Made by a program: the position numbers and the translations under genes | NCBI GenBank assembly: GCA_013349735.1 | Contig: DUZC01000072.1 | Location: 1 to 8,881, forward strand | From: Rhodospirillaceae bacterium | GTDB taxonomy: Bacteria; Pseudomonadota; Alphaproteobacteria; Rhodospirillales; Magnetospirillaceae | Reading direction: 5' to 3' | Length of the DNA: 8,881 bases | Part shown: one piece after another, positions 1-7,111 of the stretch | Layout: each line of letters begins with the position of its first letter | Position numbering within the stretch: the first letter of the stretch is position 1 | Notes under the pieces: generated by a model | Told to the model about the DNA's origin: nothing | Seen by the model: the letters and a program-made list of their open reading frames with translations, nothing else | Databases searched by the model: none

Positions 1-1064
1 TTGTAATTATTGTTCATGGTCAGCGTCAGATCACTGTTCAACTGGTCGGTGATGGCCGGATTGGGGGCCAGCGGACCACTGGCATATTGTTGAACCACGG
101 TCATCAGACCATTGACCGTGCTGACCAGACTGTTGGCAGCGCTGATCACCGCATCCGGCGCGCCGGGAATGGTGACCAGAGTGCTACCGGTACTGGCTAA
201 ATTAAGATTTATGCCATTGGCCACCGGAACATTCAAATTAGTGGGGGTGGCATAGGCGGTTCCATTGACCGTATATTTGGCGTCCTGGGCGATCTGAGTA
301 GCCGTTGGGACGGCATAATTGCCGGCACTCGCCGGAGAATAGCTGAGATTGGCCAGACTGATCGCGCCCGCCGCTGCGCCGGCATCGGTTCCCGTGATTT
401 CAAAGGCCTGAGCGGCGCCCGAATTGTTACCAGTCAATTGCAATTGCACTTTGCCACCAACTGTGGCCACCGAGGCGGTCACGCCGGTGCTGGCGCCATT
501 AATGGCACTGACGATATCTTTGAGGCTGGAATTGTCCCCGATATTGATTGTGAAAGCCGACCCACTGCTGGTGAAATTGGTGCCGGAAATACTACCCAAC
601 TGAATGGAAAGGGTTCCGGCCTTAAATTGTTTGGTGGTGGCATCGGCACCAAAGGTGCCGGCATTGGTGGTGGTAAGCTGCTGCGCCTGAGCCAGCTGCG
701 AGACCTCCACGGAATAAGAGGTCGAGGTGGTGGGTGAAATATAACCGACACTGCCGTTCGACGAGGTCACGCCGCTGCCAATGGCCCCATAGGCCGAGCC
801 GGCGACGCCGATCATCAGATTCTGGAAAGAACCGATGGTCCGGTCGAGATTGGTCAGACCATTGATCTGGTTTGTCAGCTGCTGCTGAATATCCGCCTGA
901 TATTGGGCCAAGGCCGAAGTGCCGCCGGTCGAGCCGCTTTGCTGGCTTGACGAGCTGCTGGAGCTTGAACTGCTTGAACTGCTCGAACTGCCTGAGCTGC
1001 TGGAACTGGAACTATAAGGCGAGTAAACGCTCGATCCATAGGACGAAGTTGGATTGACACTCAT
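1..1064 (-). CDS. fliD: Flagellar filament cap protein FliD (hook-associated protein 2), C-terminus outside window
   Basis: FliD forms the cap at the tip of the filament, under which exported flagellin folds and is added. The visible 354 codons show the FliD pattern: YSVEVSQLAQAQ at residues 117-128 (typical Y-V-V-LA-Q motif), a GTLSI strand near residue 150, a flagellin IN-type segment starting FTINIGDNSSLKDIVSAING near 171, and the AQDAKYTVNG block at 259-268. The reading frame is still open at base 1, so the C-terminal part is missing. I chose the ATG at 1062-1064 because AAGGAG lies just upstream at the right spacing; an in-frame ATG at 1080-1082 would add six residues but has no clear ribosome site. 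The N-terminus is odd: a serine tract at residues 18-40, and no recognisable GLGSGLDV-like FliD opening motif. The gene lies 178 bp beyond a glycosyltransferase gene on the same strand. FliD identity is firm from the middle domain; the N-terminal function is unknown. Confidence 0.9.
   Translation of the reverse strand, partial: MSVNPTSSYGSSVYSPYSSSSSSSGSSSSSSSSSSSSSSSQQSGSTGGTSALAQYQADIQQQLTNQINGLTNLDRTIGSFQNLMIGVAGSAYGAIGSGVTSSNGSVGYISPTTSTSYSVEVSQLAQAQQLTTTNAGTFGADATTKQFKAGTLSIQLGSISGTNFTSSGSAFTINIGDNSSLKDIVSAINGASTGVTASVATVGGKVQLQLTGNNSGAAQAFEITGTDAGAAAGAISLANLSYSPASAGNYAVPTATQIAQDAKYTVNGTAYATPTNLNVPVANGINLNLASTGSTLVTIPGAPDAVISAANSLVSTVNGLMTVVQQYASGPLAPNPAITDQLNSDLTLTMNNNY
945..1013 (-). 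repeat. Serine-codon tract in fliD with a 9-bp period
   Basis: Codons 18-40 of fliD encode 22 serines and one glycine. The coding strand contains three in-frame copies of the 9-mer AGT-TCR-AGC at 963-989, with a further AGT-TCC-AGC at 999-1007. Other serine codons (AGC, TCC, TCG, TCA) are mixed in around these units. Because the unit is a multiple of three, copy-number change would lengthen or shorten the tract without a frameshift. The tract is likely a flexible, disordered linker; that role is inference. Confidence 0.85.
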
Positions 1065-1196
1065 CGCCGTCTCCTTGGCCATTCTGGCTTCGACCAGTCG
1101 GCCGATACACTATGCAACGTCCTAGTATGCACGCGGTCGCCGGCCAAGAACAATGGGCATTATTTGCCGAGTCAGGGCAATCGAGGGGTGGCGGGC

Positions 1197-1242
1197 AGAA
1201 AGAACCGCAAAATCGCCTTGGCGCCTTAGCGACTTGGCGGTT
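1197..1242 (-). terminator. Possible hairpin terminator after the GT11 gene
   Basis: Directly after the TGA stop of the glycosyltransferase, AACCGC (1237-1242) can pair with GCGGTT (1203-1208) on the transcript. An inner stem TCGC/GCGA (1229-1232 with 1213-1216) is separated from it by small internal loops. The 3' side runs into TTCTTTCT, a broken rather than clean U-tract. It may end or attenuate the flg transcript before fliD, but the stem is interrupted, so this is a weak call. Confidence 0.35.
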
Positions 1243-2082
1243 TCACTGCCGTTGCACAGCATCACTAAGGCTGCGCCAGCGGGCCGGGACCGGATTGGTC
1301 AGGGGATCGGGGAAGACCCAAGGGGACGGTGCGTAAATGATCGAGTCGCTTTGTTCGGCCAGCCAGGCGGGCCACCAGGAAAAAGTGGAATTAGCGATCA
1401 CATGATGGCGGCAGGCCATCAGTTTCGCGAAATCGTCCAACGGACGGGTAAAGTCAGAATTGCCACTGACGGTCAGATTATCTATATCGCGAAAGACGTA
1501 CTGGCAAAACCCTGGTTCGTCGGAAAAACATAAAACCGGCAGCGGCCCGCGTTCTTTCCTGATCGCTTCGATAGCCTGACGATAATAGTCGGTGCGAGCC
1601 AGACCCATATGGCCATAATTTCTGCGGCGCAGGTGAATGCCGATGGTTTCGGTTTCGGCAATGGCCGCAGCTTCGGCGGCAGTGGCGTCCTTGACCAAGG
1701 GCTGGAAAATGGGGCGCAATTTGTCGCGCAGGCCAAAAAAATACGCTTCGTTCTGCCAAAAGCCCCAAAAAAATAAGCGCCCGCTCTGTTCCATCAAGCC
1801 CGACAGCTGGGTCAGCAATTGATCCGGTGGAAAATGCCTGACCGCATTTTCATTAATCATCGGCGCTCCCAGGGCGTCACTAAGCGGCACGATGCGGGGA
1901 CGGAGGGTCGGAAAGCAGGGCAGCATCAGACCATGAGGGCCCTCGTCTTTGTAGCTGTCGACAATAAATTTGACTTCGGCATTGAGCCTTTCCTCGAGCG
2001 CCAGGGCAAAGGCCGCCTGAAACAGCTGATTGCCCAAGCCCCCATAAAGATAGATGAAGATGTCCCGTGATGGCGGGTGCAT
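1243..2082 (-). CDS. Family GT11 glycosyltransferase, alpha-1,2-fucosyltransferase-like
   Basis: Predicted cytoplasmic enzyme of 279 aa that would transfer fucose (or a related sugar) from a GDP-sugar onto a glycan; the donor and acceptor are inferred from the family only. GT11 hallmarks are in order: GGLGNQLFQ at residues 14-22, HLRRRNY at 150-156 (usual form HxRRGDY, in the GDP-fucose site), FSDEP at 186-190, and NSTFSWWPAWLA at 231-242 (usual form SNSTFSWWGAWL). Length is usual for bacterial GT11 enzymes, and there is no signal peptide or membrane segment. The aspartate of the HxRRxD motif is asparagine (N155) here. The ATG overlaps the stop of the preceding methyltransferase gene as TGATG, with AAAGGA upstream, which suggests translational coupling. 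Within a flagellar cluster it probably builds a glycan on flagellin or another surface structure; O-antigen decoration is an alternative. Confidence 0.85.
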   Translation of the reverse strand: MHPPSRDIFIYLYGGLGNQLFQAAFALALEERLNAEVKFIVDSYKDEGPHGLMLPCFPTLRPRIVPLSDALGAPMINENAVRHFPPDQLLTQLSGLMEQSGRLFFWGFWQNEAYFFGLRDKLRPIFQPLVKDATAAEAAAIAETETIGIHLRRRNYGHMGLARTDYYRQAIEAIRKERGPLPVLCFSDEPGFCQYVFRDIDNLTVSGNSDFTRPLDDFAKLMACRHHVIANSTFSWWPAWLAEQSDSIIYAPSPWVFPDPLTNPVPARWRSLSDAVQRQ

Positions 2083-4544
2083 CAGGCGATCCTTTGCAGC
2101 CAGAACTGATACATACCGACAAAGCTATAGGGGCGTTCACTTTCAAATTGGTGCCAATGGTCGAGATTAGTCATCGCCGGATCATCCGGAAACTGTGCAC
2201 GGTAATCCTGGCGGGTTTGACCGCCGATGTCGAATCCCAGAAAAGCCAAGCCATTTTCTTCAATAAAAGCCTTGATGGCCGGAAGGGTCGAACGGGTTTC
2301 GCGCGCATGAAACAAAAGGTCCCGGCAGGTGCTGGTCGAAAAGAAATCCATGCCGCGGGTTACATTTCTTAGCGGATGACCCTCGGCCAAGGCCAGAATG
2401 GCCTGACGACATTGGCGGATACCATGGCTGGTGGGCGGAAAGCCGTTTTCCTCAATATAGCGGCGGGCGGCAACGATATCGGCGCGGGCCCGTTCACTGT
2501 AAAAGCCAAGACGCATCAGTCCATCAGGGCGAAGACAGGACAGCAGATCGCGCCAGCTGGCATTAGGGTCGTCCAGACATTGCAAAGAACCCACCGCTTC
2601 AATCAGATCAAAGCGCTCGGTGATCTGGTTTAGCTTAAGGATATCGGCCTGAGCATATTGGATATTGGTCAGACCCAGTTCATCGCTTTTTCGTTTGGCG
2701 TACGCCAAAGAGGACAGACTAAGGTCGATGGCCAGCAGGTTTGAACGCGGAAATTGCCGCGCGGTGTCGATGGGATGCTGCCCGGTGCCGCAGCCGGCAA
2801 TGAGGATATCCAGGTGATCCCTTGGTGCAAGCGGACGAAAGCCGCAAAGGGGGAAATGTTCCTTGAGAAAGGCCTCGACGGTATTGGGTCGGGTAATCGG
2901 CGCGGCCTTGACCCAGCGCGGGTAGGGATGTTCTTCGTAATGGCTTTGTACCAGCTTTGAGGTCAGATCTTCGATCTCGGTCAGCCGCCTAATCTCCTGG
3001 CGCAGCCGGGTTTCCTGCGCCGGTTCGTCGATCTGTTGCTGGATCAGGGTCTGCAACCCTGTCCTATCCTCGCGCAAAAATGCGGCGCCCGCCATTTGGC
3101 CTAGTGGAAAATAGCTGGCGGCAACGGCAAGCATTGCCGCGGAAACGGGTTGGCCGCTTTGTAATGCCAGTTCCAGTCTTTGCCGCAATTGTGCGGCTTG
3201 CTCGGCTTCTTTGGCCGATAAGGCAAATATATATTCATTGATGAAACATTGCTGCGCCAGGGCGCAATAAAAGGGCAGCCCGCTTTCGTCTAATCGGTCT
3301 TCCAGGGCCTGTTCCAGCAACCCGGACCGGATCATGGTCAGAAAGCGTTCGAGTTCAAGGTCGGCGACAGGGGTGGCGGTCAACAGACAATGCAGCAAAG
3401 AATCGGTTTTGGCCTGATGCCAGCCGGCTTTATCCAGCAATTGTGTCCAAGCGAGGGGCGAGGGCCAGGCCCGCGCTGCCGCGGTAATTCCGCCTGCCAG
3501 TTCCGGTGTCAGCTTGAGCAGGCTGGTGCCGGCCTGGGCCAGTTCGGCGGGGCGCCCCCAAGGTTCGGACAGAGCCTGAACCATCATGTCGTGATAAACA
3601 GGATCCTGCTCGGCAAAGCGCATGGCCCCTAAGCAACGGGCCAGCAAGGCCTTGACCAGAGCGCTGGGCCGCAGCTCGAGGGCCTGGCGGGCGGCAGCCA
3701 GCGCCTGGGCAGGGCGCCCGGCGGACAGTGCGGCAAGACAAAGATTCTCAAGAGCCTCGGTCAGGTCAGGGCAAAGAGACAAAGCGCGTTCACAGGCGCC
3801 GATGGTTGCGTCGGGGTCGCCCCGGTCACGCAAGACGATGCCCAGATTATTGCAGGCATCGGCATGACCGGGATCAAAGGCCAGGGCCCGCAGATAGCAT
3901 TCCCGGGCTTGTTCGGGTCGGCCCATCAAGCGGTTGACTTCCCCAAGATTGTTGTAACGCGCTGGCTGATCTTCCAAGGCGATCGCCCTGCGGATCAGTC
4001 TGTTGGCGGAGGGGTGCAGGCCTTGCTGATGACGGGCGACCCCAAGCAGATGCAGGGCTTCGGCATGGGCCGGTAGGCTGGCCAAAATAGCCCGATAGCC
4101 GGTTTCGGCTTCAAGGATTTTGCCATGTTGGTGTTTATCGAGCGTGGCGTGCAAGCGGGCCGTGGCCAGGGCCGATTGTTCAGCTTTGGCCTGCGCCGCC
4201 AGATTTTCCAGAGAGGGGTGAGCCAAAGTCCGACTTCTGGCTTCTTCCAGAAGGGCTTCGGCCTGATCGCTTTGTCCGACCATCAGCAGACAATAAGCCA
4301 AAGACATCCAGCATTGCGCATTCTCGGGGGCACGACGATGGGCGCGGCGTAAAAAGCGTACGGCATCGCGCGGTTTTCCCGATTCGATATGCAGAACGCC
4401 AAGGTTATGCAGGGCTTCAGGATGGCGCGCGTCGGCGGCGAGGACAAGATTATAGGCGGCTTCGGCTTCGGCCAGATTTCCGGCGCGGTGGCTTAAGGCC
4501 GCACGCGCCAATAGCTGCTCGATCTCTGTACCCGACGCCTCCAC
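2082..4544 (-). CDS. TPR-repeat protein with C-terminal SAM-dependent methyltransferase domain
   Basis: An 820-aa fusion. Residues about 5-295 are tetratricopeptide repeats, for example AEAEAAYNLVLAADARHPEA (25-44) and PEQARECYLRALAFDPGHAD (210-229), which normally form a superhelix that binds a protein partner. Residues about 300-520 are helical with no domain I recognise. YEEHPYPRW at 536-544 leads into a class I methyltransferase fold: AGCGTGQ (583-589, SAM loop), acidic D607 after strand 2 in LLAIDLS, QADIL (632-636), and FDLIEAVGSLQCLDD (645-659). There is no signal peptide. The start is GTG at 4542-4544, supported by AAGGGA six bases upstream. It follows flgH by 43 bp and overlaps the GT11 start. 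By analogy with Caulobacter FlmG, whose TPRs bind flagellin for glycosylation, the TPRs may dock flagellin; the methylated substrate (sugar or amino acid) cannot be told from sequence. Confidence 0.85.
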   Translation of the reverse strand: MEASGTEIEQLLARAALSHRAGNLAEAEAAYNLVLAADARHPEALHNLGVLHIESGKPRDAVRFLRRAHRRAPENAQCWMSLAYCLLMVGQSDQAEALLEEARSRTLAHPSLENLAAQAKAEQSALATARLHATLDKHQHGKILEAETGYRAILASLPAHAEALHLLGVARHQQGLHPSANRLIRRAIALEDQPARYNNLGEVNRLMGRPEQARECYLRALAFDPGHADACNNLGIVLRDRGDPDATIGACERALSLCPDLTEALENLCLAALSAGRPAQALAAARQALELRPSALVKALLARCLGAMRFAEQDPVYHDMMVQALSEPWGRPAELAQAGTSLLKLTPELAGGITAAARAWPSPLAWTQLLDKAGWHQAKTDSLLHCLLTATPVADLELERFLTMIRSGLLEQALEDRLDESGLPFYCALAQQCFINEYIFALSAKEAEQAAQLRQRLELALQSGQPVSAAMLAVAASYFPLGQMAGAAFLREDRTGLQTLIQQQIDEPAQETRLRQEIRRLTEIEDLTSKLVQSHYEEHPYPRWVKAAPITRPNTVEAFLKEHFPLCGFRPLAPRDHLDILIAGCGTGQHPIDTARQFPRSNLLAIDLSLSSLAYAKRKSDELGLTNIQYAQADILKLNQITERFDLIEAVGSLQCLDDPNASWRDLLSCLRPDGLMRLGFYSERARADIVAARRYIEENGFPPTSHGIRQCRQAILALAEGHPLRNVTRGMDFFSTSTCRDLLFHARETRSTLPAIKAFIEENGLAFLGFDIGGQTRQDYRAQFPDDPAMTNLDHWHQFESERPYSFVGMYQFWLQRIA

Positions 4545-4551
4545 CGCGATT

Positions 4552-4582
4552 CCCTTCTGTCAAAGGGTCGTAATCCTACGAC
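4552..4582 (-). promoter_or_regulatory. Tandem small hairpins in the flgH-methyltransferase gap, the second covering the Shine-Dalgarno
   Basis: On the transcript, GTCGTA (4577-4582) pairs perfectly with TACGAC (4567-4572) around the loop GGAT. Next, CCCTT (4563-4567) can pair with AAGGG (4552-4556) around TGACAG, and AAGGG is the ribosome site of the methyltransferase gene. The two stems share base 4567, so they compete by one pair. Neither is followed by a U-tract, so this is not a terminator. It may hold down translation or mark an RNA processing point; the pairing is visible, the role is inferred. Confidence 0.4.
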
Positions 4583-4587
4583 TCTGA

Positions 4588-5343
4588 TCAAAACGGTGCG
4601 ACAAGGTCAAACAGCTGTTGACCATAGCGGGCGGTCTGCACATCGGACAAGGTGCCACGGCCACCATAACTGATACGGGCTTCGGCGATCTGGTTCGAAC
4701 TGATGGTATTGTTCGAGGCAATATCTTCCGGTCGGATGATGCCTTTTACCGACAGTTCCCGCAATTCGGCATTGACCCTTAATTCCTGCCGCCCGGAAAT
4801 CACCAGATTGCCGTTGGGCAGTTTCTGGGTGATCACGGCGGCAAGATTCACGGTTACCTGTTCCTGGCGCTGCATGCTGCCGGTGCCACTAAGACCGCTG
4901 GTGCTGCCGAAATTGAAAAGATCCGTTGTGCTGGCGCCGCCCAATACTTTGCCGACGCTTTTTTCCATGCCGAACATCGTGAAGTTGGGATTGGCCGCTT
5001 CGGAATTGGCGGTCGCGGTTGAGGTCTGGTTCTTTAACTGACCACTTTCATTGATGTTGACCTGGACGGTTAAGATATCGCCGATTTCAGTGGCCCGCTG
5101 ATCCTTGAAGAAGGCTCGGGCCCCCGGGCGCCATAGCGAGTTGGCGCCTGGTTGCGGTGCGGTTGGCGTGGGCATTGGCAAACTGACCGGCGTATAATTC
5201 TGCGATTTGGTAGGATCCTGAATGCCTGAGATTTTCGGTGGCTCGCCAACCTCGGCCAAGCGCTCGAGGAAGGTGCAGCCCGAGACCGACAAGCCAAGAG
5301 CGATGATGATGGCGGAATGCGAGACGAGCGAACGGGCTTTCAT
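4588..5343 (-). CDS. flgH: Flagellar L-ring lipoprotein FlgH
   Basis: FlgH forms the L-ring in the outer membrane, the outer part of the bushing through which the rod turns. The 251-aa product starts with a lipoprotein signal peptide: positive residues K2 and R4, a hydrophobic core at 11-20, and lipobox V20-S21-G22-C23, with C23 as the acylated residue. Mature-domain hallmarks are SLW at 69-71, then FFKDQRATEIGDILTVQV at 78-95, and the typical polar Ser/Thr/Asn stretch that follows; the tail is RYGQQLFDLVAPF. The mature part is preceded by a Pro/Thr-rich linker (residues 54-66). The ATG has GGAG seven bases upstream and lies 11 bp after the flgA stop, so the two are co-transcribed. flgI (P-ring) would often follow directly, but here a TPR-methyltransferase gene does. 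Confidence 0.96.
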   Translation of the reverse strand: MKARSLVSHSAIIIALGLSVSGCTFLERLAEVGEPPKISGIQDPTKSQNYTPVSLPMPTPTAPQPGANSLWRPGARAFFKDQRATEIGDILTVQVNINESGQLKNQTSTATANSEAANPNFTMFGMEKSVGKVLGGASTTDLFNFGSTSGLSGTGSMQRQEQVTVNLAAVITQKLPNGNLVISGRQELRVNAELRELSVKGIIRPEDIASNNTISSNQIAEARISYGGRGTLSDVQTARYGQQLFDLVAPF

Positions 5344-5354
5344 GCTCTTGCTCC

Positions 5355-6299
5355 TCAGTTCGAAAGGGCGACATCGCCGGCGGGCGTGACGCTGACAAGG
5401 TTGAGACCTTCGATTTTCCCTTCGACGGTCATATTGCTGTTGGTGTTGGTCACGCGGATCCGGTCGCCGACACTGCCTTGTTCAAGGGCGCGGGCTTGTG
5501 CGGTCAGGCTCATCGACCCCAGTTTCAGGATCATGGTTACAAGAGCGCCTTTCGCCACGGCAACCTGACGTTCGATATCGTTTGACGAAACCACCTGGCC
5601 GCTGCGCAAGGGCTGATGGGCGGCCATGCCAATAATTGCCTGCGGGTCGGTCAGCATGTCACGGCGCAGGGCCACTTCACGGATCTTGCTCCAGCTCAGC
5701 GCCGCGGCGGTGATGACATCCCCTCGATTGACCGAATGGGCCAGAACCGGCACTTCGACGGTCTTGAAGACCCGACCGGCGACATGGAGGCGCGTGGCAC
5801 TGGGCGAGCCCTCGGGAACCTCGACGGTGGCGGTAAAGCGTCCATAGCGTTCATCATAATTGACGTCACGAATCCCGACACGCAGAGCGGCGCCAACCGG
5901 GACCACGACCTGAATGCCACGATTGGCCCAGTCGATTTCGGCGCTGGCCGGCACGCCTAAGCCGTTCAACGCGTCAAGCACGCGGCTTTCAATCTGTTCC
6001 TGCGGAATAACGATGCCATTTCTTTCGATGGCCACCTGCTCATAGGCGTTTTGCGGGCGCCAGGCCAATTGGTAGGAATTGGCGACGCGGACCAGCCAAC
6101 TGGCATCGACGATGACGCGCTTGCCCGGCATGGGGGCGCGGGCAATCGCAAGGTCCGCTTTGGCGGCAGGCAGGCCGTCGAAAATATCGCCCAACTTTAC
6201 CACATCGCCGTCGATCACGACATTGGGCCGCAACAGCGGCTCGGCCTGACAAGGCAGGGCGAAGAGGAGAAGTAGAGAGGCAACAAACAGGGTTTTCAT
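5355..6299 (-). CDS. flgA: Flagellar basal body P-ring formation chaperone FlgA
   Basis: FlgA is the periplasmic chaperone that helps FlgI assemble the P-ring around the rod. From the ATG at 6297-6299 it has 314 aa, beginning with a Sec signal peptide MKTLFVASLLLLFALPCQA cut after A19. The N-terminal half carries the repeated FlgA-type strands (GDVVKLGDIFDGL near 31-43). The C-terminal half has an SAF-like domain at about 183-245 (VPVLAHSVNRGDVIT, then LRSGQVV) and a beta domain ending VGDRIRVTNTNS. It is much longer than enteric FlgA (about 220 aa), as is usual in alphaproteobacteria. An in-frame GTG at 6309-6311, overlapping the flgG TAG as TAGTG, would add four residues. Neither start has a strong ribosome site; I prefer the ATG because it gives a textbook signal peptide. 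The gene lies between flgG and flgH on one transcript. Confidence 0.94.
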   Translation of the reverse strand: MKTLFVASLLLLFALPCQAEPLLRPNVVIDGDVVKLGDIFDGLPAAKADLAIARAPMPGKRVIVDASWLVRVANSYQLAWRPQNAYEQVAIERNGIVIPQEQIESRVLDALNGLGVPASAEIDWANRGIQVVVPVGAALRVGIRDVNYDERYGRFTATVEVPEGSPSATRLHVAGRVFKTVEVPVLAHSVNRGDVITAAALSWSKIREVALRRDMLTDPQAIIGMAAHQPLRSGQVVSSNDIERQVAVAKGALVTMILKLGSMSLTAQARALEQGSVGDRIRVTNTNSNMTVEGKIEGLNLVSVTPAGDVALSN

Positions 6300-6310
6300 G
6301 GCTAAGACCA

Positions 6311-7096
6311 CTATTTCAACTGGTTGACCGTCTGAAGCATTTCGTCTGAGGACTGGATCACCTTTGAGTTCATTTCATAAGCGCGCTGGGCGCTGATGAG
6401 ATTGGTGATCTCGGACACCACATTAACGTTCGAGGTCTCAATAAAGCCTTGCAAGATCGAGCCAAATCCGGTCGAGGCCGGGTTGGCCACGATGGGTGCG
6501 CCTGACGACGAGGTCTGGACAAACAGATTTCCGCCCAAGGCTTCCAGACCGGCTTCGTTAGGAAAATTGGCCAACTGGAATTGCCCGGCGACATTCTGGG
6601 CCACCTGCCCATCGAGTTTAATGGCTACCTGGCCGGAACTGTTGATGGAGACGCCGATGGCGTTATTGGGCACGGTGATACCTGGTAAGACCTCATAGCC
6701 ATCCGAGGTGACAATCTGGCCCTGCGGGCTCAATTGGAATGAACCGGCACGGGTGTAGGCGGTTTCACCGGTCGGCAGCAGCACCTGGAAATAGCCTTTG
6801 CCTTGGATAGCCATATCCAGAGTGTTGTCGGTGCTTTGCATGCTGCCCTGTTCGGTGATGCGGTAAACCGCAGTGGTTTTTACGCCAAGGCCAATTTGGA
6901 TGCCGGACGGCACAATGGTGTTATTGTCCGAGGAATTGGCGCCGACCCGTTTCTGGTTCTGATATAATAGATCAGTGAATTCGGGGCGCCGCCGGTTGTA
7001 GGCCGTGGTGTTCATATTGGCAATGTTGTTCGAGATGACTTCAACATTGGTCTGTTGTGCCACCATGCCGGTCGCGGCGATATTCATGGCCCTCAT
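6311..7096 (-). CDS. flgG: Flagellar distal rod protein FlgG
   Basis: FlgG makes the distal rod, the drive shaft that crosses the P- and L-rings. At 261 aa it matches the usual length. The N-terminal helix region reads MRAMNIAATGMVAQQTN and continues with VEVISNNIANMNTTAYNRRR, the hallmark of the rod/hook family, including the ANMNT turn. The centre has QGSMQSTDNTLDMAIQGKGYFQV, the common FlgE/F/G core, and the C-terminus is the other coiled-coil half (ISAQRAYEMNSKVIQSSDEM). There is no signal peptide, as expected for a substrate of the flagellar type III export apparatus. The ATG has AAAGGAA upstream, and the gene begins 15 bp after the flgF stop. A product for flagellar rod export and assembly is certain from sequence. 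Confidence 0.97.
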   Translation of the reverse strand: MRAMNIAATGMVAQQTNVEVISNNIANMNTTAYNRRRPEFTDLLYQNQKRVGANSSDNNTIVPSGIQIGLGVKTTAVYRITEQGSMQSTDNTLDMAIQGKGYFQVLLPTGETAYTRAGSFQLSPQGQIVTSDGYEVLPGITVPNNAIGVSINSSGQVAIKLDGQVAQNVAGQFQLANFPNEAGLEALGGNLFVQTSSSGAPIVANPASTGFGSILQGFIETSNVNVVSEITNLISAQRAYEMNSKVIQSSDEMLQTVNQLK

Positions 7097-7111
7097 CGGT
7101 TAATTCCTTTC

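Noticed and set aside
438..737. Plus-strand open frame of 99 codons opposite fliD
   Set aside because: It is antisense to a clear FliD domain, has Gly-rich composition caused by the opposite codons, and shows no ribosome site or family signature.
1104..1131. Possible sigma-28 or operator site before fliD (TATGCA twice, GCCGA on the minus strand)
   Set aside because: No matching -35 at the right distance; the repeat is short and a GG-N10-GC sigma-54 match is absent.
1153..1533. Plus-strand open frame of 126 codons starting in the fliD-GT11 gap
   Set aside because: Most of it lies opposite conserved GT11 motifs, and no recognisable domain or good ribosome site is present.
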